DNA from: Thiohalomonas sp041685045
Lineage (GTDB): Bacteria > Pseudomonadota > Gammaproteobacteria > Thiohalomonadales > Thiohalomonadaceae
DNA length: 64,000 nucleotides
NCBI GenBank assembly: GCA_041685045.1
Contig: JAWLGP010000002.1
Span: 186,001 to 250,000 of the forward strand
Reading direction: 5' to 3'
The notes beneath the pieces are model-generated. The model saw nothing but the letters and a program-made list of their open reading frames with translations. It searched no databases and was not told where the DNA came from. The translations under genes and the position numbers were made by a program. This document shows, in pieces, positions 40,508 through 48,819 of the stretch (position 1 is the stretch's first letter; each line of letters starts with the position of its first letter).

Positions 40508-40540
40508 GATGGGCACGTCGCTTTCGCTCCTTTGCCCATC
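40508..40540 (-). repeat. REP-like GTAGGATGGGC...GCCCATC element
   Basis: Arms GATGGGCA (40508-40515) and TGCCCATC (40533-40540). On the minus strand it reads as GTAGGATGGGCAAAGGAGCG followed by the closing arm, the same architecture as the elements in the 50812-53221 array (GTAGGATGCGGTGAGGAACG...CCGCATC). It lies downstream of the tRNA, so it may also act as its transcript end. Confidence 0.65.
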
Positions 40541-40566
40541 CTACGTAGGGGGAATCAGAAAGGGTA

Positions 40567-40653
40567 TGGTGCCGAGGGTCGGAGTCGAACCGACACGGAG
40601 TTGCCTCCGGCAGATTTTGAGTCTGCTGCGTCTACCAATTTCGCCACCCCGGC
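40567..40653 (-). tRNA. tRNA-Leu (anticodon CAA)
   Basis: On the minus strand the gene runs from GCCGGGG to CCTCGGCACCA, 87 bases with an encoded CCA. The acceptor arms pair with one G-U. The D-loop region is TGGCGAAATTGGTAGAC, the anticodon stem-loop is GCAGA-CTCAAAA-TCTGC giving CAA, a long variable arm follows as expected for Leu, and the T-arm contains GGTTCGACTCC. It reads UUG codons. Confidence 0.96.
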
Positions 40654-40666
40654 TGGGGAACCGCCA

Positions 40667-40694
40667 ATTATAGGGATTCGGCGCCGGTAAACAA
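40667..40694 (-). promoter_or_regulatory. Sigma-70-type promoter of tRNA-Leu
   Basis: On the minus strand a perfect TATAAT (40672-40667) is preceded, after 16 bases, by TTGTTT (40694-40689). The -10 box ends 13 bases before the mature tRNA 5' end, leaving room for a short leader. Confidence 0.7.
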
Positions 40695-40732
40695 GCGTGC
40701 CGCGCTTGGTGATCTGGTAACATTCCGCCCCC

Positions 40733-41821
40733 ATGCGACGTACCGACTTCCATTTCGACCTTCCCGAGGCGCTGATCGCACAGCAGCCGGCCGTTGAGCG
40801 GACCGGCAGCCGCCTGTTGTTTCTCGATGGTGCCGACGGTTCGCGCCGCGACCTGGGGTTCGCCGATCTCGAGGGGCTGCTGAGGCCGGGCGACCTGCTG
40901 GTGTTCAACGACACGCGGGTGATTCCGGCACGGCTGTTCGGGCGCAAGGCGACCGGTGGCCGGGTGGAGGTGCTGATCGAGCGCATCACCGGCGAGACCA
41001 TGGCGCTGGCGCATGTGCGGGCCAGCAAGTCGCCGAAGGCCGGCACCTCCCTGCTGCTGGAGGAGAGCGTCGAGGTGACGGTGACCGGGCGCGAGGGTGA
41101 GCTGTTTGCCCTGAGCTTTCCCGGCCCGGTGCTGCCCATCCTGGAGGCGAAGGGGCGGATGCCGCTGCCGCCGTACATCGAGCGTGAGGCGGTCGGGACC
41201 GATGCGGAGCGCTATCAGACCGTCTTTGCCCGCCAGGCCGGGGCGGTGGCAGCGCCGACAGCGGGGCTCCATTTCGACCAGCCCTTGCTGGATCTGCTGA
41301 CCGGGGCCGGTATCGAATTCGCCTACGTGACCCTGCACGTGGGGGCGGGCACCTTCCAGCCGGTGCGCGCCGATGACGTCCGTGACCACCACATGCACTC
41401 CGAATACCTGGAAGTGCCGGCGGCGGTGGTCGAGGCGGTCGCCCGTACCCGGGCCCGCGGCGGGCGGGTGGTGGCGGTGGGGACCACGGTGGTGCGCAGT
41501 CTCGAGAGCGCCGCCCGCGATGGTGAGCTGAAGCCGTTCGCCGGCGAGACCAACATCTTTATCTATCCCGGTTATCGCTTCCGTGTGATCGACGCCCTGC
41601 TGACCAACTTCCATCTGCCGGAGTCGACGCTGCTGATGTTGGTGAGCGCGTTTGCCGGCCGGGAGCCGGTGTTGGCGGCCTACCGGCATGCCGTCGAGCA
41701 GCGTTACCGCTTTTTCAGTTATGGGGATGCCATGTTCATTTTGCCGGCGCCTGGAGCGCGGGCCGATTTTGATCCCCTCTCCCCGGCCCTGTCCCTGGGG
41801 GAGAAGGGGAGTGACCTATGA
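40733..41821 (+). CDS. queA: S-adenosylmethionine:tRNA ribosyltransferase-isomerase
   Basis: Converts 7-aminomethyl-7-deazaguanine in tRNA to epoxyqueuosine using the ribosyl group of S-adenosylmethionine, the step after Tgt. Signature segments include FHFDLPEALIAQQP, VFNDTRVIPARLFG, APTAGLHFD, VTLHVGAGTFQPV, HSEYLEVP and TNFHLPESTLLMLVSAFAG. The family's usual end (RFFSYGDAMFI) is followed by an extra ~25-residue tail encoded partly by an inverted repeat (41774-41809). Its TGA overlaps the tgt start (ATGA), indicating translational coupling. It diverges from tRNA-Leu. Confidence 0.97.
   Translation: MRRTDFHFDLPEALIAQQPAVERTGSRLLFLDGADGSRRDLGFADLEGLLRPGDLLVFNDTRVIPARLFGRKATGGRVEVLIERITGETMALAHVRASKSPKAGTSLLLEESVEVTVTGREGELFALSFPGPVLPILEAKGRMPLPPYIEREAVGTDAERYQTVFARQAGAVAAPTAGLHFDQPLLDLLTGAGIEFAYVTLHVGAGTFQPVRADDVRDHHMHSEYLEVPAAVVEAVARTRARGGRVVAVGTTVVRSLESAARDGELKPFAGETNIFIYPGYRFRVIDALLTNFHLPESTLLMLVSAFAGREPVLAAYRHAVEQRYRFFSYGDAMFILPAPGARADFDPLSPALSLGEKGSDL
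41774..41809. repeat. Inverted repeat within the queA 3' end
   Basis: CCCCTCTCCCC (41774-41784) pairs imperfectly with GGGGGAGAAGGGG (41797-41809). It is the common CCCTCTCCC/GGGAGAGGG type of dispersed repeat and encodes the last residues of QueA, just before the coupled tgt start. Confidence 0.6.
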
Positions 41822-42972
41822 ATTTCGACCTGATCACGACTGACGGTCCCGCCCGGCGCGGGCGCCTGACCTTCGACCGCGGCACGGTGGAAACGCCAGC
41901 CTTCATGCCGGTGGGCACCTACGGCACGGTGAAGGCGATGACGCCGGAGGAGCTGCGCGGCATCGGGGCCGAGATCATCCTCGGCAACACCTTCCACTTG
42001 ATGCTGCGCCCCGGCACCGAGGTGATCGCCGCCCACGGCGACCTGCACGACTTCATGCACTGGGAGGGGCCGATCCTCACCGACTCCGGCGGCTTCCAGG
42101 TGTTCTCGCTGGGGGCGCGCGACGCACAGGGAGGTGCTAGTGCCGCGGGAGGCAGGAAGCCGGGAGCGGCAAAGATCACGGAGGAGGGGGTGCGCTTCCA
42201 GTCGCCCGTGGACGGTTCGCGGGTGTTCATGGGGCCGGAGGAGTCGATGGCGGTGCAGCGGGCGCTCGGCTCCGATATCGTCATGATATTCGACGAATGC
42301 ACCCCTTATCCTGCAACTGAAAGGCAGGCAAAGGAGTCTATGGAATTGTCACTGCGCTGGGCGCAGCGCTCCAAGGCGGCCCACGGCGACAACCTCAACG
42401 CGCTGTTCGGCATCGTGCAGGGGGGAATGTACCCGCACCTGCGCGACGTGTCGCTGGCCGGGCTGACCGACATCGGTTTCGACGGCTACGCCCTCGGCGG
42501 GCTCTCGGTGGGCGAGCCGAAGGAGGAGATGCTGGCCATTCTGGAGCACACCGCGCCGCAGATGCCGGCCGACAGGCCCCGCTATCTGATGGGGGTGGGG
42601 CGGCCGGAGGATATCGTGGAGGCGGTGCGCCGCGGCATCGACATGTTCGACTGCGTGATGCCGACCCGCAACGCGCGCAACGGGCACCTGTTCACGACCC
42701 GCGGCGACATCCGGATCAAGAACGCCCGCTACGAGAAGGACCCGCGTCCGCTGGACGAGACCTGTGGCTGCTATACGTGCCGTAATTACAGCCGTGCCTA
42801 CCTGCGGCACCTGCACCGGACCAACGAGATTCTCGGAGCGCGCCTCAATACCATTCATAACCTCTACTATTATCAAGAGCTTATGCATGGATTACGGGAC
42901 GCCATCGTGGCCGGGCAACTGGAGTCGTTCGTGGCCGGGTTTTACGCCCGGCGGGCCGAGGGCGTGGAGTAG
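41818..42972 (+). CDS. tgt: Queuine tRNA-ribosyltransferase (tRNA-guanine transglycosylase)
   Basis: Exchanges G34 of GUN-anticodon tRNAs for the queuosine precursor preQ1. Conserved segments: FMPVGTYGTVKAMTPEEL, ILTDSGGFQVFSLG (catalytic Asp region), MIFDECTPYPA, FGIVQGGMY, GGLSVGEP, FDCVMPTRNARNGHLF (second catalytic Asp) and the zinc site CGCYTC...HLH. Between FSLG and KITEEGVRF there is an insertion of about 16 residues rich in Gly/Ala (ARDAQGGASAAGG) that typical bacterial Tgt proteins lack. The start overlaps the queA stop. Confidence 0.97.
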   Translation: MNFDLITTDGPARRGRLTFDRGTVETPAFMPVGTYGTVKAMTPEELRGIGAEIILGNTFHLMLRPGTEVIAAHGDLHDFMHWEGPILTDSGGFQVFSLGARDAQGGASAAGGRKPGAAKITEEGVRFQSPVDGSRVFMGPEESMAVQRALGSDIVMIFDECTPYPATERQAKESMELSLRWAQRSKAAHGDNLNALFGIVQGGMYPHLRDVSLAGLTDIGFDGYALGGLSVGEPKEEMLAILEHTAPQMPADRPRYLMGVGRPEDIVEAVRRGIDMFDCVMPTRNARNGHLFTTRGDIRIKNARYEKDPRPLDETCGCYTCRNYSRAYLRHLHRTNEILGARLNTIHNLYYYQELMHGLRDAIVAGQLESFVAGFYARRAEGVE

Positions 42973-43099
42973 CGTCTCGTTGCCGGAGCTTTTTTCCTCC
43001 GCTCCACCGTTGAAACGCGCCGGCTGGCGCCTCATTACTGATGGATTACTGTACATTTGGTCTGAAGCACCCGGGATGCGGCAATGACGTGGATGCTTG

Positions 43100-43108
43100 T
43101 GTCATAAT
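43100..43108 (+). promoter_or_regulatory. Possible extended -10 promoter before yajC
   Basis: TGTCATAAT (43100-43108) fits an extended -10 element (TGn plus a TATAAT-like hexamer) 49 bases upstream of the yajC ATG. No good -35 box is seen. Read-through from tgt could equally drive yajC. Confidence 0.35.
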
Positions 43109-43157
43109 CGCCCATTAGTCTTCAGACGACGGACCAACCAAAAAGAAGGAAGCGTCT

Positions 43158-43493
43158 ATGAGCTTTTTCATTTCCGATGCCGTTGCCCAGGCGGCGAACG
43201 GGGTCCCGGCGGAACCGAACCTGCTGGCCCAGCTGTTCCCCCTGATCCTGCTGTTCGTGGTCTTCTACTTCCTGTTGATCCGGCCGCAGTCCAAGCGCGC
43301 CAAGGAGCACAAGAAGATGGTGGAAGCCCTCGCCAAGGGGGACGAGGTGGTATCGCAGGGCGGCGTCCTCGGCAAGGTGACCGAGGTGGGCGAGAGCTTC
43401 ATCGTGGTCGAGATCGCCGACAACGTGCAGATCAAGATGCAGCGCCAGGCGGTGGCCAGCGTGCTGCCCAAGGGCACCATCAAGAACATCTGA
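43158..43493 (+). CDS. yajC: Preprotein translocase accessory subunit YajC
   Basis: A small single-span inner-membrane protein that associates with SecDF. The hydrophobic segment LLAQLFPLILLFVVFYFLL is followed by the family signature IRPQSKRAKEHKKM and the cytoplasmic domain GDEVVSQGGVLGKVTEVGE. The length (111 residues) is normal. AAGAAGGAAG upstream serves as ribosome-binding site. It lies between tgt and secD, the usual gammaproteobacterial order. Confidence 0.96.
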   Translation: MSFFISDAVAQAANGVPAEPNLLAQLFPLILLFVVFYFLLIRPQSKRAKEHKKMVEALAKGDEVVSQGGVLGKVTEVGESFIVVEIADNVQIKMQRQAVASVLPKGTIKNI

Positions 43494-43501
43494 ACATTTT
43501 C

Positions 43502-43525
43502 GGGCCCCGCCAGCCGGGGCCCTTT
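43502..43525 (+). terminator. Hairpin between yajC and secD
   Basis: GGGCCCCG (43502-43509), loop CCAGC, CGGGGCCC (43515-43522), then TTT. The stem is strong but the T-run is short, so it may be an intrinsic terminator or an attenuator inside the yajC-secDF operon. Confidence 0.55.
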
Positions 43526-43542
43526 GCTGTCTAGAGATCCCC

Positions 43543-45393
43543 ATGAATCGGTATCCTCTTTGGAAGTATCTCCTCATCATCTCGGTGCTGGTTTTCGGCT
43601 TTATCTATGCCCTGCCGAACCTCTACGGCGATGATCCTGCCCTGCAGATCTCCGGATCGCGTGCTGCCCAGGTCGACCAGGCCGCGTTGCAGCGGCTGAC
43701 GCAGGTACTGGATGCGAACGACATTCCGTACAAGAGCGCCGAACTGACCGACGAGCAGATGTTGGTTCGGTTCCCCGGCACCGACACGCAGCTCAAGGCC
43801 TACGACCTCGTGCGTGAGGAGATGGGACGGTATACGGTCGCACTGAACCTGGCACCGGCCACGCCGGAGTGGCTGAAGTCCTTCAGTGCGCTGCCGATGT
43901 ACCTGGGCCTGGACCTGCGCGGCGGCGTGCACTTCCTGATGGAGGTGGACATGGAGGCCGCGGTACAGCAGGCGGTGGAACGCTATGTCAGCGATATCCG
44001 CACGCTGCTGCGTGAGCAGCGGGTCCGCTATCTCACCATCAGCGATCGCGACGGTCGGGTGGAGATCAAGTTTGCCAATGTCGAGGAGCGGGCCAAGGCG
44101 CAGGACGCTATCGACGAGCAGTACCGCAGCCTGCTGCTGAACGCCGAGGAGCGGGACGGTACGCCTTACCTTTATGCCGCTCTCAGCGAGCGGGAAGTCC
44201 GCGAAATCCAGGATTTCGCGCTCAAGCAGAACATCACCACGCTGCGCAATCGCGTCAACGAACTCGGCGTGGCCGAACCGGTGATCCAGCAGCAGGGCGA
44301 GGAGCGCATCGTCGTCCAGCTGCCGGGGGTGCAGGACACGGCACAGGCCAAGAACATCCTTGGGGCCACCGCGACCCTCGAGTACCACATGGTGGATGAG
44401 GAGCACGATCCCGAGTCGGCGCTGCAGGGTCGGGTGCCGCCCGGCTCACAGCTCTACTACGAGCGGGACGGTCGCCCGATCCTGCTGGAGAAACGTGTGA
44501 TCGTGACCGGCGATCAGATCATCGACGCCGCCTCGGGCATCGACCAGCAGAGCGGCGGGCCGATGGTAACCGTCACCCTGGACGGCCAGGGTGCGCGCAA
44601 GATGTCGGCCAACACCCGCGAGAATGTCGGTAAGCGGATGGCGGTGGTATTCATCGAGACGGTCCCGGAAACGCGTACGATCAATGGCGAGGTCCAGCGC
44701 GTGAACCGGCGGGTGGAAGAGGTGATCAGCGTCGCGGTCATCCGTGAACCGTTCGGCAAACGCTTCCAGACCACCGGGCTCGACAGTACCGAAGAGGCCC
44801 GCAATCTGGCCTTGCTGCTGCGTGCCGGCGCGCTGGCCGCACCGATCAATATCATTGAAGAGCGCACCATCGGTCCGAGCCTTGGCCAGGACAACATCGA
44901 TCAGGGCTTCCGTTCGGTGGCCATCGGCTTTGCGGCGGTGATGGCCTTCATGGTGCTCTGGTACAAGGGCTTCGGTCTGGTCGCCAACCTGGCCCTGGCG
45001 GCCAACCTGGTGCTGATCGTCGCCCTGCTGTCGATGTTGCAGGCAACGCTGACCCTGCCCGGTATCGCCGGTATCGTGCTCACGATCGGTATGGCGGTGG
45101 ACGCCAACGTGCTGATCTTCGAGCGTATTCGCGAGGAGTTGCGCGCGGGCAACACGCCTCATGCCAGTATCAGTTCCGGCTACGGCAAGGCGCTGTCGAC
45201 CATCGCCGACGCCAACGTCACCACGCTCATTGCGGCGGTGGTGCTGTTCAGCTTCGGTACCGGGCCGATCAAGGGCTTTGCCATCACCCTGTCGCTCGGC
45301 ATTCTCACCTCCATGTTCACCGCGATCATGGGGACCCGCGCCGTGATCAATCTGGCGCTCGGCAGCCGTCGTCTGAAGACACTGTCGATCTGA
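43543..45393 (+). CDS. secD: Protein translocase subunit SecD
   Basis: An inner-membrane RND-type subunit that uses the proton gradient to help pull proteins through SecYEG. An N-terminal membrane segment (YLLIISVLVFGFIYALPNLY) is followed by LGLDLRGGVHFLMEVDM, the large periplasmic P1 domain, and five C-terminal spans beginning near nt 44900, with GIVLTIGMAVDANVLIFERI as the signature. The length (616) is typical. secF starts ten bases after the stop. Confidence 0.97.
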   Translation: MNRYPLWKYLLIISVLVFGFIYALPNLYGDDPALQISGSRAAQVDQAALQRLTQVLDANDIPYKSAELTDEQMLVRFPGTDTQLKAYDLVREEMGRYTVALNLAPATPEWLKSFSALPMYLGLDLRGGVHFLMEVDMEAAVQQAVERYVSDIRTLLREQRVRYLTISDRDGRVEIKFANVEERAKAQDAIDEQYRSLLLNAEERDGTPYLYAALSEREVREIQDFALKQNITTLRNRVNELGVAEPVIQQQGEERIVVQLPGVQDTAQAKNILGATATLEYHMVDEEHDPESALQGRVPPGSQLYYERDGRPILLEKRVIVTGDQIIDAASGIDQQSGGPMVTVTLDGQGARKMSANTRENVGKRMAVVFIETVPETRTINGEVQRVNRRVEEVISVAVIREPFGKRFQTTGLDSTEEARNLALLLRAGALAAPINIIEERTIGPSLGQDNIDQGFRSVAIGFAAVMAFMVLWYKGFGLVANLALAANLVLIVALLSMLQATLTLPGIAGIVLTIGMAVDANVLIFERIREELRAGNTPHASISSGYGKALSTIADANVTTLIAAVVLFSFGTGPIKGFAITLSLGILTSMFTAIMGTRAVINLALGSRRLKTLSI

Positions 45394-45403
45394 GGAGCGA
45401 ATC

Positions 45404-46336
45404 ATGCAGATCTTTACCGATACCAATGTCGACTTCATGAAGCTGCGCAAGAGCGCGGTAATCCTGTCGTTGGCGTTGATCCTGTTATCGTTGGGGGCAC
45501 TGGTCGCCCGCGGCCTGAACTTCGGCATCGACTTCACCGGCGGCACCCTGATCGAGGTCGGCTATTCGACTCCGGTCGACCTTACGGAAATCCGTTCGAG
45601 CCTCGATCAGGCCGGTTTCGGCGGGGCCGTGGTGCAGCACTTCGGCACAGCACGGGACGTGTTGATCCGGCTGGCGCCGCGTGAAGGTCTGGCCAGTGCG
45701 CAGTTGACTGAGCAGGTGGTCGGTACGCTACGTCAGGCGGGGCAGGAGATCGAACTGCGGCGCCAGGAGTTCGTCGGCCCCCAGGTGGGGGAGGACTTGA
45801 CGGCGGACGGCAGTCTGGCGGTGCTCTACGCCCTCATCGGTATCCTGGCGTACGTTGCTCTGCGCTTCCAGTTCAAGTTCGCGGTTGGCTCGGTGATGGC
45901 CCTGGTCCACGACGTGGTCATCACGCTGGGTTTCTTCGCCATCACCGGCATGGAGTTCGATCTGACGGTACTGGCCGCCCTTTTGGCGGTGGTCGGTTAT
46001 TCGCTGAATGACACCATCGTGGTGTTCGACCGCATTCGCGAGAATTTCCGGCGCATGCGCAAGGGCGAGCCGCCGGAGGTGGTCAATGCCTCCATCAACC
46101 AGACCCTGTCGCGTACGGTGCTGACCTCCGGGACCACGGTACTGGTGTTGCTGGCGCTGTTCTTCCTGGGCGGCGAGCTCATTCACGGCTTCGCCACCGC
46201 GCTGCTGGTGGGCGTGCTGATTGGCACCTATTCCTCCATCTACGTCGCCAGCCCGGTGCTGCTGTTCATGAATCTCACCCGCGAAGAGCTGATGCCGGTG
46301 AAGAAAGAGGGCGAAGAGCTCGATCCGATGCCGTAG
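45404..46336 (+). CDS. secF: Protein translocase subunit SecF
   Basis: Partner of SecD. A first span is followed by GLNFGIDFTGGTLIEVGYS, a periplasmic domain and five spans, including VVGYSLNDTIVVFDRIRENF, the family signature. The length (310) is normal. It is translated from ATG 45404 with GAGGAGCG upstream, closely coupled to secD. A perfect palindrome follows its stop. Confidence 0.97.
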   Translation: MQIFTDTNVDFMKLRKSAVILSLALILLSLGALVARGLNFGIDFTGGTLIEVGYSTPVDLTEIRSSLDQAGFGGAVVQHFGTARDVLIRLAPREGLASAQLTEQVVGTLRQAGQEIELRRQEFVGPQVGEDLTADGSLAVLYALIGILAYVALRFQFKFAVGSVMALVHDVVITLGFFAITGMEFDLTVLAALLAVVGYSLNDTIVVFDRIRENFRRMRKGEPPEVVNASINQTLSRTVLTSGTTVLVLLALFFLGGELIHGFATALLVGVLIGTYSSIYVASPVLLFMNLTREELMPVKKEGEELDPMP

Positions 46337-46348
46337 CGGGTTTCGTTA

Positions 46349-46380
46349 CGGGTGAGGCGTGACGCGTCACGCCTCACCCG
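46349..46380. terminator. Perfect 32-bp palindrome after secF
   Basis: CGGGTGAGGCGTGACG (46349-46364) and its exact reverse complement CGTCACGCCTCACCCG (46365-46380) lie 12 bases after the secF stop. Degenerate partial copies of the right arm (CACGCCTCACGCGTCACC) continue to about 46420. There is no T-run. It is probably a transcript-end cruciform or a dispersed repeat. Confidence 0.6.
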
Positions 46381-46481
46381 TTCACGCGTCGCCCTCACGC
46401 CCCACGCCTCACGCGTCACCACTCTTCACCCTTCACCCGCCCCTTACTATGCTTTGAACCGAATCCAATCGATGCCATGCC

Positions 46482-47597
46482 ATGGAAACGGCTACTGCGG
46501 CGTCGGAGGCCGCTGAAGTACGCGTGCTGCTCCTGAGCCCCTCGCTTGGCGCGGTCAGCGGGGTGGCGACCCATGCGAACCAACTGATGGCGAGCGGTTC
46601 CGGGCGCTATGAACACTTCGCGGTCGGCAGCGAGGGTCGGCCCGGCGAAACCGGGTTCGGGCAAATCCTGCGACTCGTGCTCTCCCCCTTCCTGCTCGCG
46701 CGCGCCCTGCTGCGGGGCGGCTTTCCCGTTGTTCACATCAACACTTCCATGAATCCCAAGGCGTTTTGGCGTGATGCCGCCTATATCCTGGTGGCCCGGC
46801 TGTTTGGGCGGGGGGTCCTGTTGCAGGTGCATGGGGGGCGGCTCGAGCCGTTTCTGGAGCGCTGTGGGCGCCTGGCGCCGCTGGCCCTGGCGGTGCTGCA
46901 ACGCGCGGACCGGGTGGTCACCATCACCGCGACCGAGCAGGCGGCTCACGCCGCGCGCCTGAAGGTTCCGGTGGTGTGTATTCCGAATGCCGTGGGCGTC
47001 GGCGACATCGGCCCCGGTGCGCGGGAAGCGGGGCAGCCCTTGCAGGCGTTGTTCATCGGCCGTCTGCACCGGGACAAGGGGCTGTTCGAGGCGTTGGAGG
47101 CGATCGCCCTCCTGGTGGAACGGGGCGAGGCGATCCGCCTGACCCTGGCCGGCAGCGGACCGGAGCGGGAGGCGCTGTGTCGGCGTATCGGGGAGATGCG
47201 GCTCGAGGCAGTGGTGCGGTTCGTCGGGCCGGTGGCCGGGGAGGAGAAGTCCGCACTGTTCCGGGATGCCGACGTGCTGCTATTGCCGAGTTATCACGAA
47301 GGACTGCCTTATGCCGTGCTGGAGGCGCTTGCCGCCGGTCTGGCGGTGGTGGCGACTGCGGTCGGCGGCATCCCGGAGGCGGTCGGCGACGGCAGCGAGG
47401 GGAGGCTCGTACCGGCACCGCCGCGGCCGCAGCAGGTGGCCGCGGCGCTTGCGGAGCTGGCCGGCGACAGGGAGTTGCTGTGCCGAATGCAACAAGCCGC
47501 CCGGCGACGGGCCTGCGAAAGCTACGACGCGTCGCGAATGGGCGAACGATTCGCGGTGCTTTATCGGGAGATCGTCACTCAACCCGAACCCTCGTGA
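46482..47597 (+). CDS. Glycosyltransferase family 4 (GT-B) protein
   Basis: A 371-residue cytoplasmic glycosyltransferase. The N-terminal Rossmann start is VRVLLLSPSLGAVSGVATHA. The C-terminal sugar-nucleotide domain has LFIGRLHRDKGLFEALEAI, LAGSGPEREAL and the E-x7-E-like motif in LPSYHEGLPYAVLEALAAG. Such enzymes build lipid-linked or capsular polysaccharides; the sugar cannot be read from sequence. Its 3' end overlaps the convergent alginate-lyase-like gene by 23 bases. The upstream AT-poor stretch holds the secF palindrome. Confidence 0.93.
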   Translation: METATAASEAAEVRVLLLSPSLGAVSGVATHANQLMASGSGRYEHFAVGSEGRPGETGFGQILRLVLSPFLLARALLRGGFPVVHINTSMNPKAFWRDAAYILVARLFGRGVLLQVHGGRLEPFLERCGRLAPLALAVLQRADRVVTITATEQAAHAARLKVPVVCIPNAVGVGDIGPGAREAGQPLQALFIGRLHRDKGLFEALEAIALLVERGEAIRLTLAGSGPEREALCRRIGEMRLEAVVRFVGPVAGEEKSALFRDADVLLLPSYHEGLPYAVLEALAAGLAVVATAVGGIPEAVGDGSEGRLVPAPPRPQQVAAALAELAGDRELLCRMQQAARRRACESYDASRMGERFAVLYREIVTQPEPS

Positions 47598-48732
47598 TCT
47601 GCGGCTGCCCGGGCACCGCGAGCTGCAGCCCTTCTGCCGGTTCCGCCTGCATGAGTGTGGGTGCGACAAAGCCGAGGCCGGTGCCGCCGCGAAACAGCGG
47701 CGGCTCGACCCAGGCAAGCCACTTGCCGACGCCGTAGACCAAGCCCATGGACTGGTAGATCTCGGAGGCGCGGCCGGTGGAGCTGGCATCCAGGCGGATC
47801 GACGTGGGCCACAGCCGCGGGTTTTCGATACCGCGCTCGAACAGGTAATCGAGGCCGTCACGCAGGCTGCCGCCGCTGCCCGGTGTCCATTGATAGAGAT
47901 TGGGGCCGCCTGCGTTGCGTACCAGTTCAACGGCGGCACCGAGCGACTCCAGGGCAAAGGCCGTGTAGTGCAGGCTACTGTCACCGCGGCCGATTTCCCG
48001 CGGCATGCTGCCATCGCCGGCGATCTGCTGGTCGATGATCTTTTTCAGCAGCGTCACGTCGCTTTGCCAGGCGCTGTTGTCATCGCGCAGGTGGTCGACC
48101 GAGAGGGCCGCCAGGATGCCCCAGGTTCCCCAGTTGTTGTCGCGGTATTTGATGCGATTGGCGGCGTTGCGGACGATGTCGTTCGCCCACTTTTTGAAGC
48201 GGCTGCGCTGGGCATCGCTCCAGCCGGAATAGCCCCAGATCAACTCGGCGGCATGGATCATGGGTGGCGCGGTGTAGGCGATCACCAAGGGGGCATCTTC
48301 GTCCGGGTCGTAGCCGGTGTTGACCGTGGCCCAGTTGTCCAGCAGGGCGACCGTTTTGTCGGCGAACCGCTTGCGTTGGGCATCGGACAGGCCGCTGCCG
48401 ATGGCGTAGGCCAGCGCAGTCGCGTAGGCCGCTTCGGTGTCCTCCCGCAGTCGATCCTTGGCGGCGCCGTGGGCCTCGGCATTGGCGTAGTAACGCGGTA
48501 CCTCGTAATAACGGACCGCGCTGGGCACTTCATCCAGACTGGCGTTGGCGATGGCCAACAGCTGTTTCCAGGCAGCGCTCCAGGGGGCGCGGTTCGCCTT
48601 GATCTGCTGACCCGTGAAACTGATTTGGGATTGGGTGTGCAACCCGCCGGGATGCTCGAAGGCGTAGGCGCCTCCGGTGAGGACGGACAGGGCGACCCCC
48701 AGGGTGGCCAAGTGTTTGGTCAACCGGTTCAT
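47575..48732 (-). CDS. Alginate-lyase-like secreted protein
   Basis: A signal peptide (MNRLTKHLATLGVALSVLTG, cleavage near GAYA before FEHPGG) targets it to the periplasm. The mature part is an alpha/alpha-toroid of the alginate lyase (PL5-like) type, with YNA-like helices, NNWGTWGILAALSVDHL and GRGDSSLHYTAFALESL; the Asn-Asn-Trp and the Arg/His/Tyr of the last segment are in the positions expected for catalysis. It may cleave uronate polymers, either to recycle polymer or to release cells from a matrix. It is convergent with the glycosyltransferase and follows a large lipoprotein gene on the same strand. Confidence 0.85.
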   Translation of the reverse strand: MNRLTKHLATLGVALSVLTGGAYAFEHPGGLHTQSQISFTGQQIKANRAPWSAAWKQLLAIANASLDEVPSAVRYYEVPRYYANAEAHGAAKDRLREDTEAAYATALAYAIGSGLSDAQRKRFADKTVALLDNWATVNTGYDPDEDAPLVIAYTAPPMIHAAELIWGYSGWSDAQRSRFKKWANDIVRNAANRIKYRDNNWGTWGILAALSVDHLRDDNSAWQSDVTLLKKIIDQQIAGDGSMPREIGRGDSSLHYTAFALESLGAAVELVRNAGGPNLYQWTPGSGGSLRDGLDYLFERGIENPRLWPTSIRLDASSTGRASEIYQSMGLVYGVGKWLAWVEPPLFRGGTGLGFVAPTLMQAEPAEGLQLAVPGQPQITRVRVE

Positions 48733-48749
48733 GGCATGGCTCGTATTTT

Positions 48750-48769
48750 CTGCCGGCAGGGCCGCCGGC
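48750..48769 (-). repeat. Inverted repeat in the lyase leader
   Basis: TGCCGGC (48750-48756) and GCCGGCA (48763-48769) with a 6-base loop lie just upstream of the alginate-lyase-like gene on its coding strand. Possibly a leader hairpin. Confidence 0.45.
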
Positions 48770-48787
48770 AGTTCGGGCGGGTGGCCA

Positions 48788-48810
48788 GGCGGCGGCAGGC
48801 TGCCGCCGCC
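48788..48810 (-). terminator. GC-rich hairpin after the lipoprotein gene
   Basis: GGCGGCGGCAG (48788-48798) and CTGCCGCCGCC (48800-48810) form an 11-bp palindrome nine bases after the lipoprotein gene stop (minus strand). No T-run is seen; it may limit read-through into the lyase gene. Confidence 0.5.
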
Positions 48811-48819
48811 TCTGCCGGT

